NCBI GenBank assembly: GCA_945906765.1 | Contig: CAMDRF010000018.1 | Location: forward strand, 1-40,282 | Reading direction: 5' to 3' | Length of the DNA stretch: 40,282 nucleotides | From: Nitrosovibrio sp. Nv4 | Lineage (GTDB): Bacteria > Pseudomonadota > Gammaproteobacteria > Burkholderiales > SG8-39 | Part shown: positions 7,940 through 15,622 of the stretch, piece by piece | Layout: every line of letters begins with the position of its first letter | How positions within the stretch are numbered: position 1 is the first letter of the stretch | Notes under the pieces: generated by a model | Databases searched by the model: none | Told to the model about the DNA's origin: nothing | Seen by the model: only the letters and a program-made list of their open reading frames with translations | Made by a program: the position numbers and the translations under genes

Positions 7940-8311
7940 TTGCCCGCTCGCAAAACGCGGCGGGCTCTGACCCCGATTTGTTTTCTCGTTGCCGCCCTGC
8001 TCTCCGGCTGCGGCGGCTTCAGTCTGTGGCCTTTCGGTTCCTCCGGTTCGACGGAGCGCAGCCGCAAGCCGGCCGATGCCACTGAATACCAGTGCGAGGG
8101 CGGCAAGGTGTTCTACGTGCGCAACCTCGACGCCGGCGCCGTCTGGCTGATTGCGCCGGACCGCCAGATCCGGTTGGAAAAACCCGCCGGCGAAACGGGC
8201 ACGGTCTACGCCGCCGGCAAGCTGCGGCTCGAAATCACGCCGCAGAACGCGACACTGCTCGATCCGCCGGCGCAATTCCTCGGCTGCAAGCGGCCGGACG
8301 CGAAGCCGTAA
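7940..8311 (+). CDS. Small lipoprotein, possibly lysozyme-inhibitor (MliC)-like
   Basis: The frame begins at a TTG at 7940, right after the previous stop (TAA then G). The N-terminus has Arg/Lys residues, a hydrophobic run and a lipobox, LLSGC, so it should be cleaved and lipidated. The mature part contains ATEYQCEGGKVFYVRNLD and ends QFLGCKRPDAKP. The paired cysteines and YxCxxGK pattern resemble the MliC/lysozyme-inhibitor fold, but this is weak. The TTG start is chosen because no ATG or GTG is placed to include the signal peptide without running far into the upstream gene. Confidence 0.65.
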   Translation: MPARKTRRALTPICFLVAALLSGCGGFSLWPFGSSGSTERSRKPADATEYQCEGGKVFYVRNLDAGAVWLIAPDRQIRLEKPAGETGTVYAAGKLRLEITPQNATLLDPPAQFLGCKRPDAKP

Positions 8312-8322
8312 CCCGTTCGACG

Positions 8323-8811
8323 GTGACCAGCCCGCTTACCCAACTCGGCGGCACCGTGGCTGCGCTGCTGAAAGAACGCAAGCACACCATCGCCGTATCC
8401 GAATCCTCCGCCGGCGGGCTGATCAACGCCGCGCTGGTTGCGGTGCCGGGCGCCTCCTCGTACTACCTCGGCGGCGGCGTGATCTACACGGTAGCCGGCC
8501 GCGAGGCGCTGCTTCGCCTCGGCCCGCAGGATGTGACCGGCATGCGCTCGGCGAGCGAACCCTATGCGGCGCTGCTCGCGAGAACGGTGCGCGCCAATCT
8601 GGGCACCACCTGGGGCTTGAGCGAAACCGGCGCCAGCGGCCCCGGCGGCAACCGCTACGGCGACGCGCCGGGGCACGCCTGCATCGCGGTCAGCGGCCCG
8701 GTGAAAGCGGTGATCACGGTTGAAACGGGCAGCGCCGACCGGGAGGCGAACATGTGGGAGTTCGCGCGCCGCGCGCTGCAACTCCTTGAATCCTGCCTGC
8801 GCAAGTCCTGA
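8323..8811 (+). CDS. CinA C-terminal domain protein (nicotinamide-nucleotide amidase, PncC-like)
   Basis: The 162-residue product from the GTG at 8323 is a stand-alone CinA C-terminal domain. It shows the family motifs HTIAVSESSAGGLINAALV, SYYLGGGVIYT, and LSETGASGPGGNRYGDAPGH. In known members this domain hydrolyses NMN to nicotinate mononucleotide in the pyridine nucleotide salvage cycle. The motif usually written ESCTGG here reads ESSAGG. It follows the lipoprotein gene by 11 bp in the same direction. A longer upstream frame exists but reads as shadow of the lipoprotein gene. Confidence 0.85.
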   Translation: MTSPLTQLGGTVAALLKERKHTIAVSESSAGGLINAALVAVPGASSYYLGGGVIYTVAGREALLRLGPQDVTGMRSASEPYAALLARTVRANLGTTWGLSETGASGPGGNRYGDAPGHACIAVSGPVKAVITVETGSADREANMWEFARRALQLLESCLRKS

Positions 8812-8860
8812 ATGCGGGTAAAGTTCCGCCCTCGATAATTCGCAAGCTGAAAGGACTCCC

Positions 8861-9475
8861 ATGATCGATCTCTACGCCGCCGGCACCTCCAATGGCATGC
8901 GCGCCCGCATCGCGCTCGAAGAATGCGGCCTGCCCTACAAACTGATCCCGGTCGACCTCGCCAAGGGCGAAAACAAGACGCCGCAGTTCCTCGCCATGAA
9001 CCCGAACGGCCAGATACCGGTGATCGTGGACCACGAAGGCCCCGGCGGCCTGTCCGTGACGCTGTCGCAGTCCACCGCGATCCTGCTCTACTGCGCCGAG
9101 AAGTCGGGCAAATTCATGCCGAAGGATCCCGCAGTCTGGCCCGCGGTACTGCAGGCGCTGATGAGCGCCTCGACCGACGTGACGCCGATTTTCGGCGCCT
9201 ATTTCGCCGCGGCGCGCGCCAAAGAGCCGCATCCGCCGACGGTACAGTTGTTCAAGGACCGCGTGCGCGGCCTGTTCCAGGTCTGGGACGCGGCCCTCGC
9301 CAAGAGCAAGTACTGCGTCGGCGACGAACTGACGGTGGCCGATCTTTCGCTCTACGCCGGCTATGCGCGCATCAAGGCAGCGGCGCCGGACGCGGTCGAG
9401 GGCATGCCGAACGTCGCCCGCTGGGGCGACGTGATGGCCGCGCGCCCGGCGATTCAGCGCGCATTGAAGTTCTAG
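8861..9475 (+). CDS. Glutathione S-transferase
   Basis: The 204-residue protein is intact: an N-terminal thioredoxin-fold domain (MIDLYAAGTSNGMRARIALE, cis-Pro motif NGQIPVIVD, and LSQSTAILLYCAEKSG) and an all-helical C-terminal domain ending ARPAIQRALKF with the N-capping/ELTVADLSLY motif. The Ser after Thr in AGTSNG may activate glutathione. Its stop codon overlaps, on the opposite strand, the stop of a crotonase remnant within a shared CTAG. It is one of two intact GSTs in the window, against one broken. Confidence 0.92.
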   Translation: MIDLYAAGTSNGMRARIALEECGLPYKLIPVDLAKGENKTPQFLAMNPNGQIPVIVDHEGPGGLSVTLSQSTAILLYCAEKSGKFMPKDPAVWPAVLQALMSASTDVTPIFGAYFAAARAKEPHPPTVQLFKDRVRGLFQVWDAALAKSKYCVGDELTVADLSLYAGYARIKAAAPDAVEGMPNVARWGDVMAARPAIQRALKF

Positions 9476-9615
9476 CGCTTCGCGCTTTTCAACGCGCGCT
9501 TGATTTCCTCGATGTCGAAGATCGCGGGCTGCAGGGCGTTCAGGTAATCGAAACTCTCGGCGACCGAATGGTCGCGCGTGTAGGAGATCATCTGCTTGGT
9601 CGCGGCGATCGCCAC
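9472..9615 (-). pseudogene. C-terminal remnant of an enoyl-CoA hydratase/isomerase
   Basis: After the epoxide hydrolase stop, the minus strand reads APVAIAATKQMISYTRDHSV, AESFDYLNALQPAIFDIEEI and KRALKSAKR to a TAG. This is the usual C-terminus of a crotonase (compare TKEMLNYARDHSVADGLDY in family members). About the first 200 residues, with the whole active site, are absent. The remnant starts 14-20 bp after the upstream gene's stop, so the 5' part of the gene has been removed at that point. A GTG at 9615 preceded by GGGAGG could in principle express a 47-residue peptide, but that may be chance. Confidence 0.75.
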
Positions 9616-9628
9616 CGGCGCCTCCCGC

Positions 9629-10750
9629 CTATCTTAGCGCGCCAAAGAACTCGCGCACCTCGCGCGCCAGCGCTTCGGGCTGCTCGAGCGCGGCGAAGTG
9701 GCCGCCCTTCGGCATCACGCTCCAGCGCCGGATATCGGTGTAGGTCTTCTCCGCGAGCGAGCGCGGCGGGATCAGGATCTCCTTCGGGAATTCGGCGTAG
9801 CCCATCGGTACGCCGATGCTGCCGCCCTCGGGGATCGGCCAGCCCGCGTGCAGCCGCGCGTAATACGGCCAGAACGAAGAGCCGATCGCGCCGGTGAACC
9901 AGTAAAGCGCAATGTTGGCGAGCATTTCGTCGCGTGAGATGGCGTTCTCCGGATTGCCGCCGCAGTCGCTCCAGGTCCTGAACTTCTCGACGATCCACGC
10001 AGCCAATCCGGCAGGCGAATCGCTCAGGCCGTAAGCGAGCGTCTGCGGCTTGGTGCCCTGGATGGCCTGATAACCTGTTTCTTCCTTCAAGAATTTTGTC
10101 AGTTGTTCCTTGTATTTTTTCCGTGCCAAATCTTCAGAAGAAAAATTCAAATCCCGTCGAACAACCAGCAGATTCAAATGAATGCCGATGACCCGCTCCG
10201 GATAGCGGTGGCCGAGCACCGAACTGATCGAGGCGCCCCAGTCACCGCCCTGGCAACCGAAGCGTTTGTAACCCAGCACATCGGTCATCAACTCAGCGAA
10301 CGCCTCGGCCATCTCTTCGGTACCGAAGCGCGGCTGGCCCGGCTTGAACGACAGCCCGTAGCCCGGCAAAGACGGCGCGATCACCGTGAAGTCTTCCTGC
10401 AGCAGCGGAATCAGCTTGAGGAACTCGAATACCGAGCCCGGCCAGCCATGCGAGAGCAATAGCGGCATCGCGTCGGGCCGCCTGCCGGGTGCGTGGATGA
10501 AATGCAGGTCGATGCCTTTGAGCGGCACGATGAAGTGGGGAAAGGCATTCAGCTTCGCCTCGGCGGCGCGCCAGTCGAAGCCCCCATGCCAGTAACGAAC
10601 CAGGCCCTGCAGGTACGCCAGGCTCGTTCCCGTGGACCAGGGCGCAAGCGGCGGCTCGTCGGGCCAGCACGTGCGCGCGAGGCGCTCCTTCAGGTCCGCC
10701 AGCGCGGCGTCAGGAACGGCAAGACGATAGGGTTGTGGGACTTTTTGCAC
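9629..10750 (-). CDS. Epoxide hydrolase (alpha/beta hydrolase with EHN N-terminal domain)
   Basis: The 373-residue product has the EHN domain (PQPYRLAVPDAALADLKERL, residues 6-25), the oxyanion motif HGWPGS (101-106), and the nucleophile in QGGDWGA (Asp170). The catalytic His is in GGHFAALEQP (His351). Such enzymes open epoxides to diols through an ester intermediate and act in xenobiotic or terpene degradation. I choose the GTG at 10750, which has GGGAGA 7 bp upstream; an earlier in-frame ATG would extend into the divergent DUF1134 gene. Codons in 10086-10175 are AT-rich (KKYKEQLTKFLKEETGYQ). It ends 14 bp before the crotonase remnant. Confidence 0.92.
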   Translation of the reverse strand: MQKVPQPYRLAVPDAALADLKERLARTCWPDEPPLAPWSTGTSLAYLQGLVRYWHGGFDWRAAEAKLNAFPHFIVPLKGIDLHFIHAPGRRPDAMPLLLSHGWPGSVFEFLKLIPLLQEDFTVIAPSLPGYGLSFKPGQPRFGTEEMAEAFAELMTDVLGYKRFGCQGGDWGASISSVLGHRYPERVIGIHLNLLVVRRDLNFSSEDLARKKYKEQLTKFLKEETGYQAIQGTKPQTLAYGLSDSPAGLAAWIVEKFRTWSDCGGNPENAISRDEMLANIALYWFTGAIGSSFWPYYARLHAGWPIPEGGSIGVPMGYAEFPKEILIPPRSLAEKTYTDIRRWSVMPKGGHFAALEQPEALAREVREFFGALR

Positions 10751-10776
10751 GGTTATTCTCCCGCCAGGGGCGCACA

Positions 10777-11362
10777 ATGGCATCCATGAAACGACGCGAC
10801 CTGCTCGTGCTTGCAATCATAGCGGCATTCGCCGCCGGCTCCGCCTTCGCCGCCGACGAGAAGAAAAAGCCCGCCGACGGCGACACCTTCGACCAGGGCA
10901 CCGTGCTGCACGACGCCGAGGCATTCTTCGGCAAGGGCGCCGAGGGACTCGCCAAGATAATCGAAAAAGCGTTCAAGGAGAACGGCCGCCCGACCGGCTA
11001 CATCAAGGGCCAGGAAGCAGCCGGTGCGATCACCGTCGGCCTGATCTACGGCGACGGCACGTTGGTGATGAAGAACGTGAAACCCCGGCATGTGTTCTGG
11101 TCGGGGCCGTCGATCGGTTTCGATCTCGGCGCCAACGCCTCGAAGGTGTTCGTGCTGGTCTACCACATGAAAAACTCGGGAGCCCTGTTCCAGCGCTTTC
11201 CGGCGGTGGACGGCAGTTTCTATTGTCGGCGGCGCCGGCATCAACTACCAGCGGCGCGGCGGCGTCACGCTTGCGCCGATCCGGCTTGGCGTCGGCCTGC
11301 GCGCGGGCGCGAGCATCGGCTACGTGCACTACACGCCAAAGAAAACCTATAATCCATTTTGA
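10777..11362 (+). pseudogene. DUF1134 family exported protein, frameshifted
   Basis: From the ATG at 10777 the product has a signal peptide (residues 1-23, ending SAFAAD), then family sequence: FDQGTVLHDAEAFFGKGAEG, ENGRPTGYIKGQEAAGA and VFWSGPSIGFDLGANASKVF. Near 11221-11227, after DGSFY, the frame is lost. Reading on one base later restores the expected end, VGGAGINYQRRGGVTLAPI and RLGVGLRAGASIGYVHYTP through to NPF and a TGA at 11360-11362. Alignment by eye to the family suggests two missing bases. This may be a true frameshift or a sequencing error. It is divergent from the epoxide hydrolase by 26 bp and its stop overlaps the next start. Confidence 0.8.
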
Positions 11363-11649
11363 TGCAGGTTTTGCGAAGTTTTCTTTCCGGCCGCTGGATT
11401 GAGGGCTGCGGCGCAACGCAAACCCTCGTCAATCCCGCCACCGGGGATCCACTCGCCACCGCGAGCAGTGGAGGCATCGACCTCGCCGCCGCGCTCGCCT
11501 ACGCACGCGACACCGGCGGTCCGGGGCGCGCGGGTGGCGGCGAAGAACTCGGCGGGTGGCGCGCGCTGTCGTTCTACCTGCAGCGCGTGGCTCTCGAAGG
11601 TTCGCGTCCGGTCATCGCCGGGCTTGCCAAGGGCGGGACGGCTTCTTGA
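11362..11649 (+). pseudogene. PaaZ/PaaN-type aldehyde dehydrogenase with its centre deleted
   Basis: The frame opens [15 protein letters not shown] and [20 protein letters not shown], the N-terminus of phenylacetate-type (PaaZ/PaaN) aldehyde dehydrogenases. At about 11511-11541 it passes in frame into [20 protein letters not shown] and [14 protein letters not shown], the normal C-terminus. The NAD-binding region and the catalytic Cys and Glu, over 400 residues by family length, are absent. The remaining 95-residue frame is intact and may still be translated. No other paa genes are near. The ATG overlaps the DUF1134 stop (TGATG) and the TGA overlaps the next GST start (TTGA), so coupling of the operon survived. 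Confidence 0.78.
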
Positions 11650-12356
11650 GATACAAACTCTACTACTGGCCTGGAATCCAGGGCCGGGGTGAATTCGTTC
11701 GCCTCGCGCTGGAATACGCGGATGCGGACTATGTGGATGTGCTGCGTCATTCCAAAGACTTTTCCTTGCCGAAGAATCCGGCGCCCTTCGCGCTGCCTTA
11801 CCTCGTCGCCGGCAAGCTTGTCATCTCGCATACTGCGAGCATCCTGCAGTACCTCGGCCCGCGCCTCGGCCTCGCGCCGAAGGCCGAGGCCGGCCGCCTC
11901 TGGGTGCACCAGCTGCAGCTCACCATCGCCGACTGGCTGGTCGAGGTACACGATGTGCATCACCCGATCGGCTCGGGCCTGTACTACGAGGAACAAAAGC
12001 GCGAGGCGAAGCGCCGCGCCGGCGATTTTCTCGCCGTGCGGCTGCCGAAATACCTCGGCTATTTCGAAGACGTGCTGCGGCGCGCGCCGGGCGGCTACCT
12101 GCTCGGCAAAACGTGCGGCTATGCGGATCTGTCCCTTTTCCAGATGGTTGCGGGACTGCGCTATGCCTTTCCGGTTGTGTTTGGCCGGCTCGAGAAGCGC
12201 CATGCGCGCATCGCTGAGGTGCATGAGCGCGTCGCGTCGCGCCCCCGTCTGGCGGCCTATCTCGCTTCCGCGAGGCGTATTCCATTCAACCGGCAAGGCA
12301 TCTTCCGGCACTATCCCGAGCTCGACTTACCTGGGAAAAAATCAAAAAAAACATAG
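11646..12356 (+). CDS. Glutathione S-transferase family protein
   Basis: The 236-residue product starts at a TTG (11646) that overlaps the upstream TGA. It reads [20 protein letters not shown], the usual start of sigma/alpha-type GSTs with a catalytic Tyr in the first strand, then [20 protein letters not shown] and a helical C-terminal domain with [20 protein letters not shown]. Length and motifs are complete. A GGGCGGG about 10 nt upstream is a plausible ribosome-binding site. The C-terminal tail is lysine-rich (GKKSKKT). It is downstream of two broken genes in the same orientation. Confidence 0.88.
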   Translation: MRYKLYYWPGIQGRGEFVRLALEYADADYVDVLRHSKDFSLPKNPAPFALPYLVAGKLVISHTASILQYLGPRLGLAPKAEAGRLWVHQLQLTIADWLVEVHDVHHPIGSGLYYEEQKREAKRRAGDFLAVRLPKYLGYFEDVLRRAPGGYLLGKTCGYADLSLFQMVAGLRYAFPVVFGRLEKRHARIAEVHERVASRPRLAAYLASARRIPFNRQGIFRHYPELDLPGKKSKKT

Positions 12357-12403
12357 ACCTGTCCCCTGGTTCGATGGTATAAAGGCGGGTGCGGGAAGAA
12401 GCC

Positions 12404-12610
12404 ATGGACTGGACCAAGGACCGAATCCAAACGTTGAGCAAACCGGAGGTGAAGCAGTTGCGCGCCAATGCGGAGCGGCTTCATGAACCGGAAGTCGTTG
12501 CCTTGTGCGACGAAGTGCTCAGCGGCAAGGCAAAGGCGGCCAAGACGGCTACGGCCCGCCCTGGCAAAACCAAGAAACCCAGGAAGGCAGCCAAAGTCGA
12601 AGGCGGCTGA
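12404..12610 (+). CDS. Small basic protein with Lys/Ala/Pro tail, function unknown
   Basis: The 68-residue product from the ATG at 12404 has an acidic-basic helical N-terminal half (MDWTKDRIQTLSKPEVKQLR, then NAERLHEPEVVALCDEVLSG) and a tail of alternating Lys, Ala, Thr and Pro (KAKAAKTATARPGKTKKPRK) like histone-H1-type tails of small bacterial DNA-binding proteins. GGGAAGAAG precedes the start. An intrinsic terminator follows 7 bp after the stop, which supports a real short transcription unit. I know no named family for it; nucleic-acid binding is suggested only by composition. Confidence 0.6.
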   Translation: MDWTKDRIQTLSKPEVKQLRANAERLHEPEVVALCDEVLSGKAKAAKTATARPGKTKKPRKAAKVEGG

Positions 12611-12617
12611 AACCAAG

Positions 12618-12642
12618 AAGCCCGGGCAACCGGGCTTTTTTT
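12618..12642 (+). terminator. Intrinsic terminator after the small basic protein
   Basis: AAGCCCGG (12618-12625) pairs with CCGGGCTT (12630-12637) around a GCAA tetraloop, and a run of seven T follows at 12636-12642. Core sequence is the same as the cspA terminator. Confidence 0.9.
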
Positions 12643-12654
12643 ATCCCCTATCCC

Positions 12655-12849
12655 ATGGACAAGAAAAAAACCTGGCGCGATCAAGAGCAACAGCTGGTCG
12701 AGCGCTGGACCGCGGCCAACGAGCGCTATCGCCTCGCCCACGCGGGCAACGTCGCGGCCGAGGTGCAGGCCGCGCAGGCCGAACTCGAACTCCTCCGGCG
12801 CCAGGTCGCGCGCCTGAAGAGCGAGTTCAACACCGGTAAACGCTACTAG
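12655..12849 (+). CDS. Small coiled-coil protein, function unknown
   Basis: The 64-residue product begins at the ATG at 12655, 13 bp after the terminator T-run. Almost the whole chain is predicted helix with heptad-like spacing of Leu, Val and Ala (VAAEVQAAQAELELLRRQVA followed by RLKSEFNTGKRY). It is charged and has no signal peptide, so a cytoplasmic dimerising protein is likely. No named family is recognised. Its TAG shares the four bases CTAG with the stop of the convergent arfB gene. No obvious promoter lies between the terminator and the start. Confidence 0.55.
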   Translation: MDKKKTWRDQEQQLVERWTAANERYRLAHAGNVAAEVQAAQAELELLRRQVARLKSEFNTGKRY

Positions 12850-13250
12850 CCTTCGGGATTTACCTTCCCCCGCAGTTGCTTGATCCGGCCGCGCCGGACC
12901 TTGTTCTCCAGGCGTTTCTTTTTCGCCGAGCGCGTCGGTTTTGTCGCTTTCCTCGGCCTTGGCACGTGCGACGCGTTTTCCACCATCCGGTGGAGCCGGT
13001 CGAGCGCCTCTTGCCGGTTCATCTCCTGGCTGCGGTGCTGCTGCGCCTTGATCACCACCACGCCGTCGCGCGTGATGCGCTGGTCCTTGAGCCCGAGCAG
13101 CCGCGCCTTCACGGCGGCCGGCAGTGAAGAAGCGGCAACATCGAAGCGCAGGTGGATCGCGCTCGACACCTTGTTGACGTTCTGCCCGCCCGCGCCGGCC
13201 GAGCGCACCGCGCTCAACTCGATTTCGCTTTCAGGGATAATGAATCTCAT
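12846..13250 (-). CDS. arfB: ArfB alternative ribosome-rescue peptidyl-tRNA hydrolase
   Basis: The 134-residue protein carries the release-factor-like GGQ motif in RSAGAGGQNVNKVSSA (Gly21-Gly22-Gln23) and a strongly basic C-terminal tail (RSAKKKRLENKVRRGRIKQL) that in ArfB inserts into the empty mRNA channel of stalled ribosomes. It should free peptides from non-stop ribosomes. Length matches the family (about 135-140). It is divergent from the TAXI receptor gene by 29 bp, and its stop overlaps that of the small coiled-coil gene. Confidence 0.95.
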   Translation of the reverse strand: MRFIIPESEIELSAVRSAGAGGQNVNKVSSAIHLRFDVAASSLPAAVKARLLGLKDQRITRDGVVVIKAQQHRSQEMNRQEALDRLHRMVENASHVPRPRKATKPTRSAKKKRLENKVRRGRIKQLRGKVNPEG

Positions 13251-13279
13251 GTTACTTCGTCCAAGGCTACACTGAGGCC

Positions 13280-14620
13280 ATGCCCCGCGTCATCCGCGAC
13301 ACGCTGGTCTCGGTCCGCGAGATGCTCATCACGGGCGGTCCATTCATTGTCCTCACGGCCGCCCTGCTCGCCGGCGCCTACTACTTCCTCAAGCCCACGC
13401 CGCCCAAGCGCGTGGTCCTCGCCACCGGCCCCGAGCAGGGCGCCTACGTCGCCTTCGGCAAGCGCTACCAGGAGGAACTGAAGCGCTTCGGCATCGAGGT
13501 GGTGCTGCGGCCCACCGCGGGTTCGCGCGAGAACCTGCGCCTGCTGCAGGACCCGAAGCAGGACGTGCAGATCGCGTTCGTGCAGGGCGGGGCGGGCGAG
13601 ACGCCGGCCACCACCGACGAAGGCGCGCAAGAGAAACTGCCGGTGATGTCGCTCGGCAGCGTTTTCTACGAACCGCTGTGGCTGTTCTACCGCGCCGATG
13701 CCGCGAAAAAGATCAGGCGCGACGGCCTCCTCACCGAATTCACGCAGTTGCGCGGCTTGCGGGTGAACGTCGGCGCCCGGGGCAGCGGCAGTCCCGGCAT
13801 CGTCAACCGTATGCTGCTCGCGAACCAGATGGAGCGCACCGACATCAAGCGCGACAACCTCGACCTCACGCCCGCGGTGGTCGCCCTGCTGTCGGGCAAG
13901 CTGGATGCCATGGCGATGGTTTCGGCGCCCGAGTCGCCGCTGGTGCAGATGCTGCTGCAGACGCCCGGCATCCGCCTGCTCGAATTCGACCAGGCCGAGG
14001 CCTATGCGCGGCGCTACCGGTACCTGAATCCGGTGATGCTGCCGCGCGGCGTGGTGGACCTGCCGCGCAATGTGCCGACGCACGACCTGGACATGGTGGC
14101 GACCACCTGCTCGCTGGTCGCGCGCGAGGATCTGCATCCCGCGCTGGCGCAGCTCTTCGTGCAAGCGGCCGCGCGGATCCACAGCAGTGGCGGCTGGATT
14201 TCGAAGACCGGCCAGTTCCCGACCCAGTCGAACACCGAGTTCCCGCTGGCGCGTGATGCCGAACGCTATTACCGCAACGGCCCGCCGGCCCTGCAGCGCT
14301 ACCTGCCGTTCTGGCTCGCCAACCTGGTGGACCGCATGTGGGTGGCGCTGTTCTCCATCATCGCAATCCTGATTCCGCTGGCGCGCGTGGTACCCCCGCT
14401 CTACCAGTACCGCATCCGCTCGCGCATCTACAAGTGGTACCGCCACCTGCGCCAGATCGAGAATGCGCTCACGGACAAGAACGCGGATCGCGCCAGGTTG
14501 CTGGTGGAGCTGGACGACCTGGACGTCAAGGTCGAGCGCGTCGCCGTGCCGCTCGCCTACGCCGACGAACTCTACGCGCTGCGCAGCGCCATCGGCCTGG
14601 TGCGCAAGCGGTTGCGCTAG
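13280..14620 (+). CDS. TAXI-family TRAP-transporter receptor, membrane-anchored at both ends
   Basis: The 446-residue protein has an N-terminal hydrophobic segment (about residues 18-37, FIVLTAALLAGAYYFL), then the TAXI binding fold: RVVLATGPEQGAYVAFGKRY, GLRVNVGARGSGSPGIVNRM and DLTPAVVALLSGKLDAMAMV. After the binding domain comes a second membrane segment (WVALFSIIAILIPLARVVPP, about 355-375) and a basic, helical cytoplasmic tail of about 70 residues. Usual TAXI receptors are soluble and work with a fused DctQM permease; no permease is nearby. The C-terminal tail suggests a sensing or scaffolding role, which is inference. It ends in a CTAG shared with the convergent gene. Confidence 0.9.
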   Translation: MPRVIRDTLVSVREMLITGGPFIVLTAALLAGAYYFLKPTPPKRVVLATGPEQGAYVAFGKRYQEELKRFGIEVVLRPTAGSRENLRLLQDPKQDVQIAFVQGGAGETPATTDEGAQEKLPVMSLGSVFYEPLWLFYRADAAKKIRRDGLLTEFTQLRGLRVNVGARGSGSPGIVNRMLLANQMERTDIKRDNLDLTPAVVALLSGKLDAMAMVSAPESPLVQMLLQTPGIRLLEFDQAEAYARRYRYLNPVMLPRGVVDLPRNVPTHDLDMVATTCSLVAREDLHPALAQLFVQAAARIHSSGGWISKTGQFPTQSNTEFPLARDAERYYRNGPPALQRYLPFWLANLVDRMWVALFSIIAILIPLARVVPPLYQYRIRSRIYKWYRHLRQIENALTDKNADRARLLVELDDLDVKVERVAVPLAYADELYALRSAIGLVRKRLR

Positions 14621-15585
14621 TTCCGAATAATTATCTTGCCAAGGTGCGCGCTGGCTTCCATGTGCGCCTTGGCCTGCGGCAGCTCGGCGAATGCAAACAC
14701 CTTGTCGATCACCGGGCGCAGGTGCCCGCTGGCGAGCGCCGGCAGCACATCGCGCGAAAAGTTGCGCACGCCTTCGGCGATCTCCGCGGCGCTGCGCATC
14801 TTGTTCGACACGCCGAACAGTTTCAGGCGCTTGGAATGCAGCGCCAGGATGTCGAGCTCGGCCTTGACCACGCCGTCCACGTAGCCCACCGTCGCCAGCC
14901 GCCCGCGGTAGGCGAGCGCGCGGATGCATTCGGCGAACACGCTGCCGCCGACGTTGTTCACCACCAGGTTGACGCCCTTGCCGCCGGTCGCATCCATGAC
15001 CGCCTTCTCGAAGCCACCGTTGCGGTTCTGCAGGCCGAGGTCCAGGCCCAGCGCGGCGAGCTTCTTCAGCTTGTCTGCCGAAGCGGAGGTGCCGATCACT
15101 TTCGCGCCGATCAGCTTGCCCAACTGCACCGAGGCGACGCCCACGCCGGCCGAGGCGCCCGCCACCAGCAGCCATTCGTTCGCCTTGAGTTCGCCGCCCG
15201 GCCACAGCATGTCGTAGGCCGTCAGGTAGGCGATTGCCGCGCCCGCCGCTTCCTCCCAGGACAGTTTCGCCGGGGCCGGCATGGCATCGCCGATGCGGTG
15301 GATGGTGTACTCCGCGAAAGCGCCATAAGCGCGCCCCATGACACGGTCGCCGACGTTGAATTCCTTCACGCCGTCGCCGACCTTGACCACCTCGCCTGCG
15401 GCTTCGATGCCGCCCACCTTGGCGGCACCGCCCGACAGGCCGTGCCCGGCGATGAATTCGCCGCGGTTCAATCCCGCGGCATGGACCTTGACGAGCAATT
15501 CACCGGCCTTGGGCTCGGGGACGGCAACGTCCCGCAATTCCACCGAGGTCGCGTCCTTGCCGCTGAGGATGAACCAGGATTCCAT
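14617..15585 (-). CDS. Zinc-free MDR-family quinone oxidoreductase-like enzyme
   Basis: The 322-residue product has the GroES-like N-domain (VPEPKAGELLVKVHAAGLNR with NRGE in place of zinc ligands) and a Rossmann NADPH domain with LLVAGASAGVGVASVQLGKL. The region AIAYLTAYDML and the C-terminal HLGKIIIRN are typical of quinone oxidoreductase/zeta-crystallin-like members. No structural or catalytic zinc cysteines are present. The ATG at 15585 is chosen because AAGGGA lies 7 bp upstream; a longer frame runs into the divergent pirin gene. It may reduce quinones or enones. It is paired back to back with pirin, 37 bp apart. Confidence 0.9.
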   Translation of the reverse strand: MESWFILSGKDATSVELRDVAVPEPKAGELLVKVHAAGLNRGEFIAGHGLSGGAAKVGGIEAAGEVVKVGDGVKEFNVGDRVMGRAYGAFAEYTIHRIGDAMPAPAKLSWEEAAGAAIAYLTAYDMLWPGGELKANEWLLVAGASAGVGVASVQLGKLIGAKVIGTSASADKLKKLAALGLDLGLQNRNGGFEKAVMDATGGKGVNLVVNNVGGSVFAECIRALAYRGRLATVGYVDGVVKAELDILALHSKRLKLFGVSNKMRSAAEIAEGVRNFSRDVLPALASGHLRPVIDKVFAFAELPQAKAHMEASAHLGKIIIRN

Positions 15586-15622
15586 GATTTTCCCTTGAAG
15601 TGAGTCCGTGTAGCATTGTTTC

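Noticed and set aside
11362-11649. Part of a phenylacetate (paa) degradation operon
   Set aside because: Only the two ends of one aldehyde dehydrogenase are present and no other paa gene is near.
13247-15205. A 652-residue open frame on the minus strand, opposite the TAXI gene and extending across the oxidoreductase gene
   Set aside because: Arg/Gly/His-rich shadow of well-identified genes; long false frames are expected in high-GC DNA.
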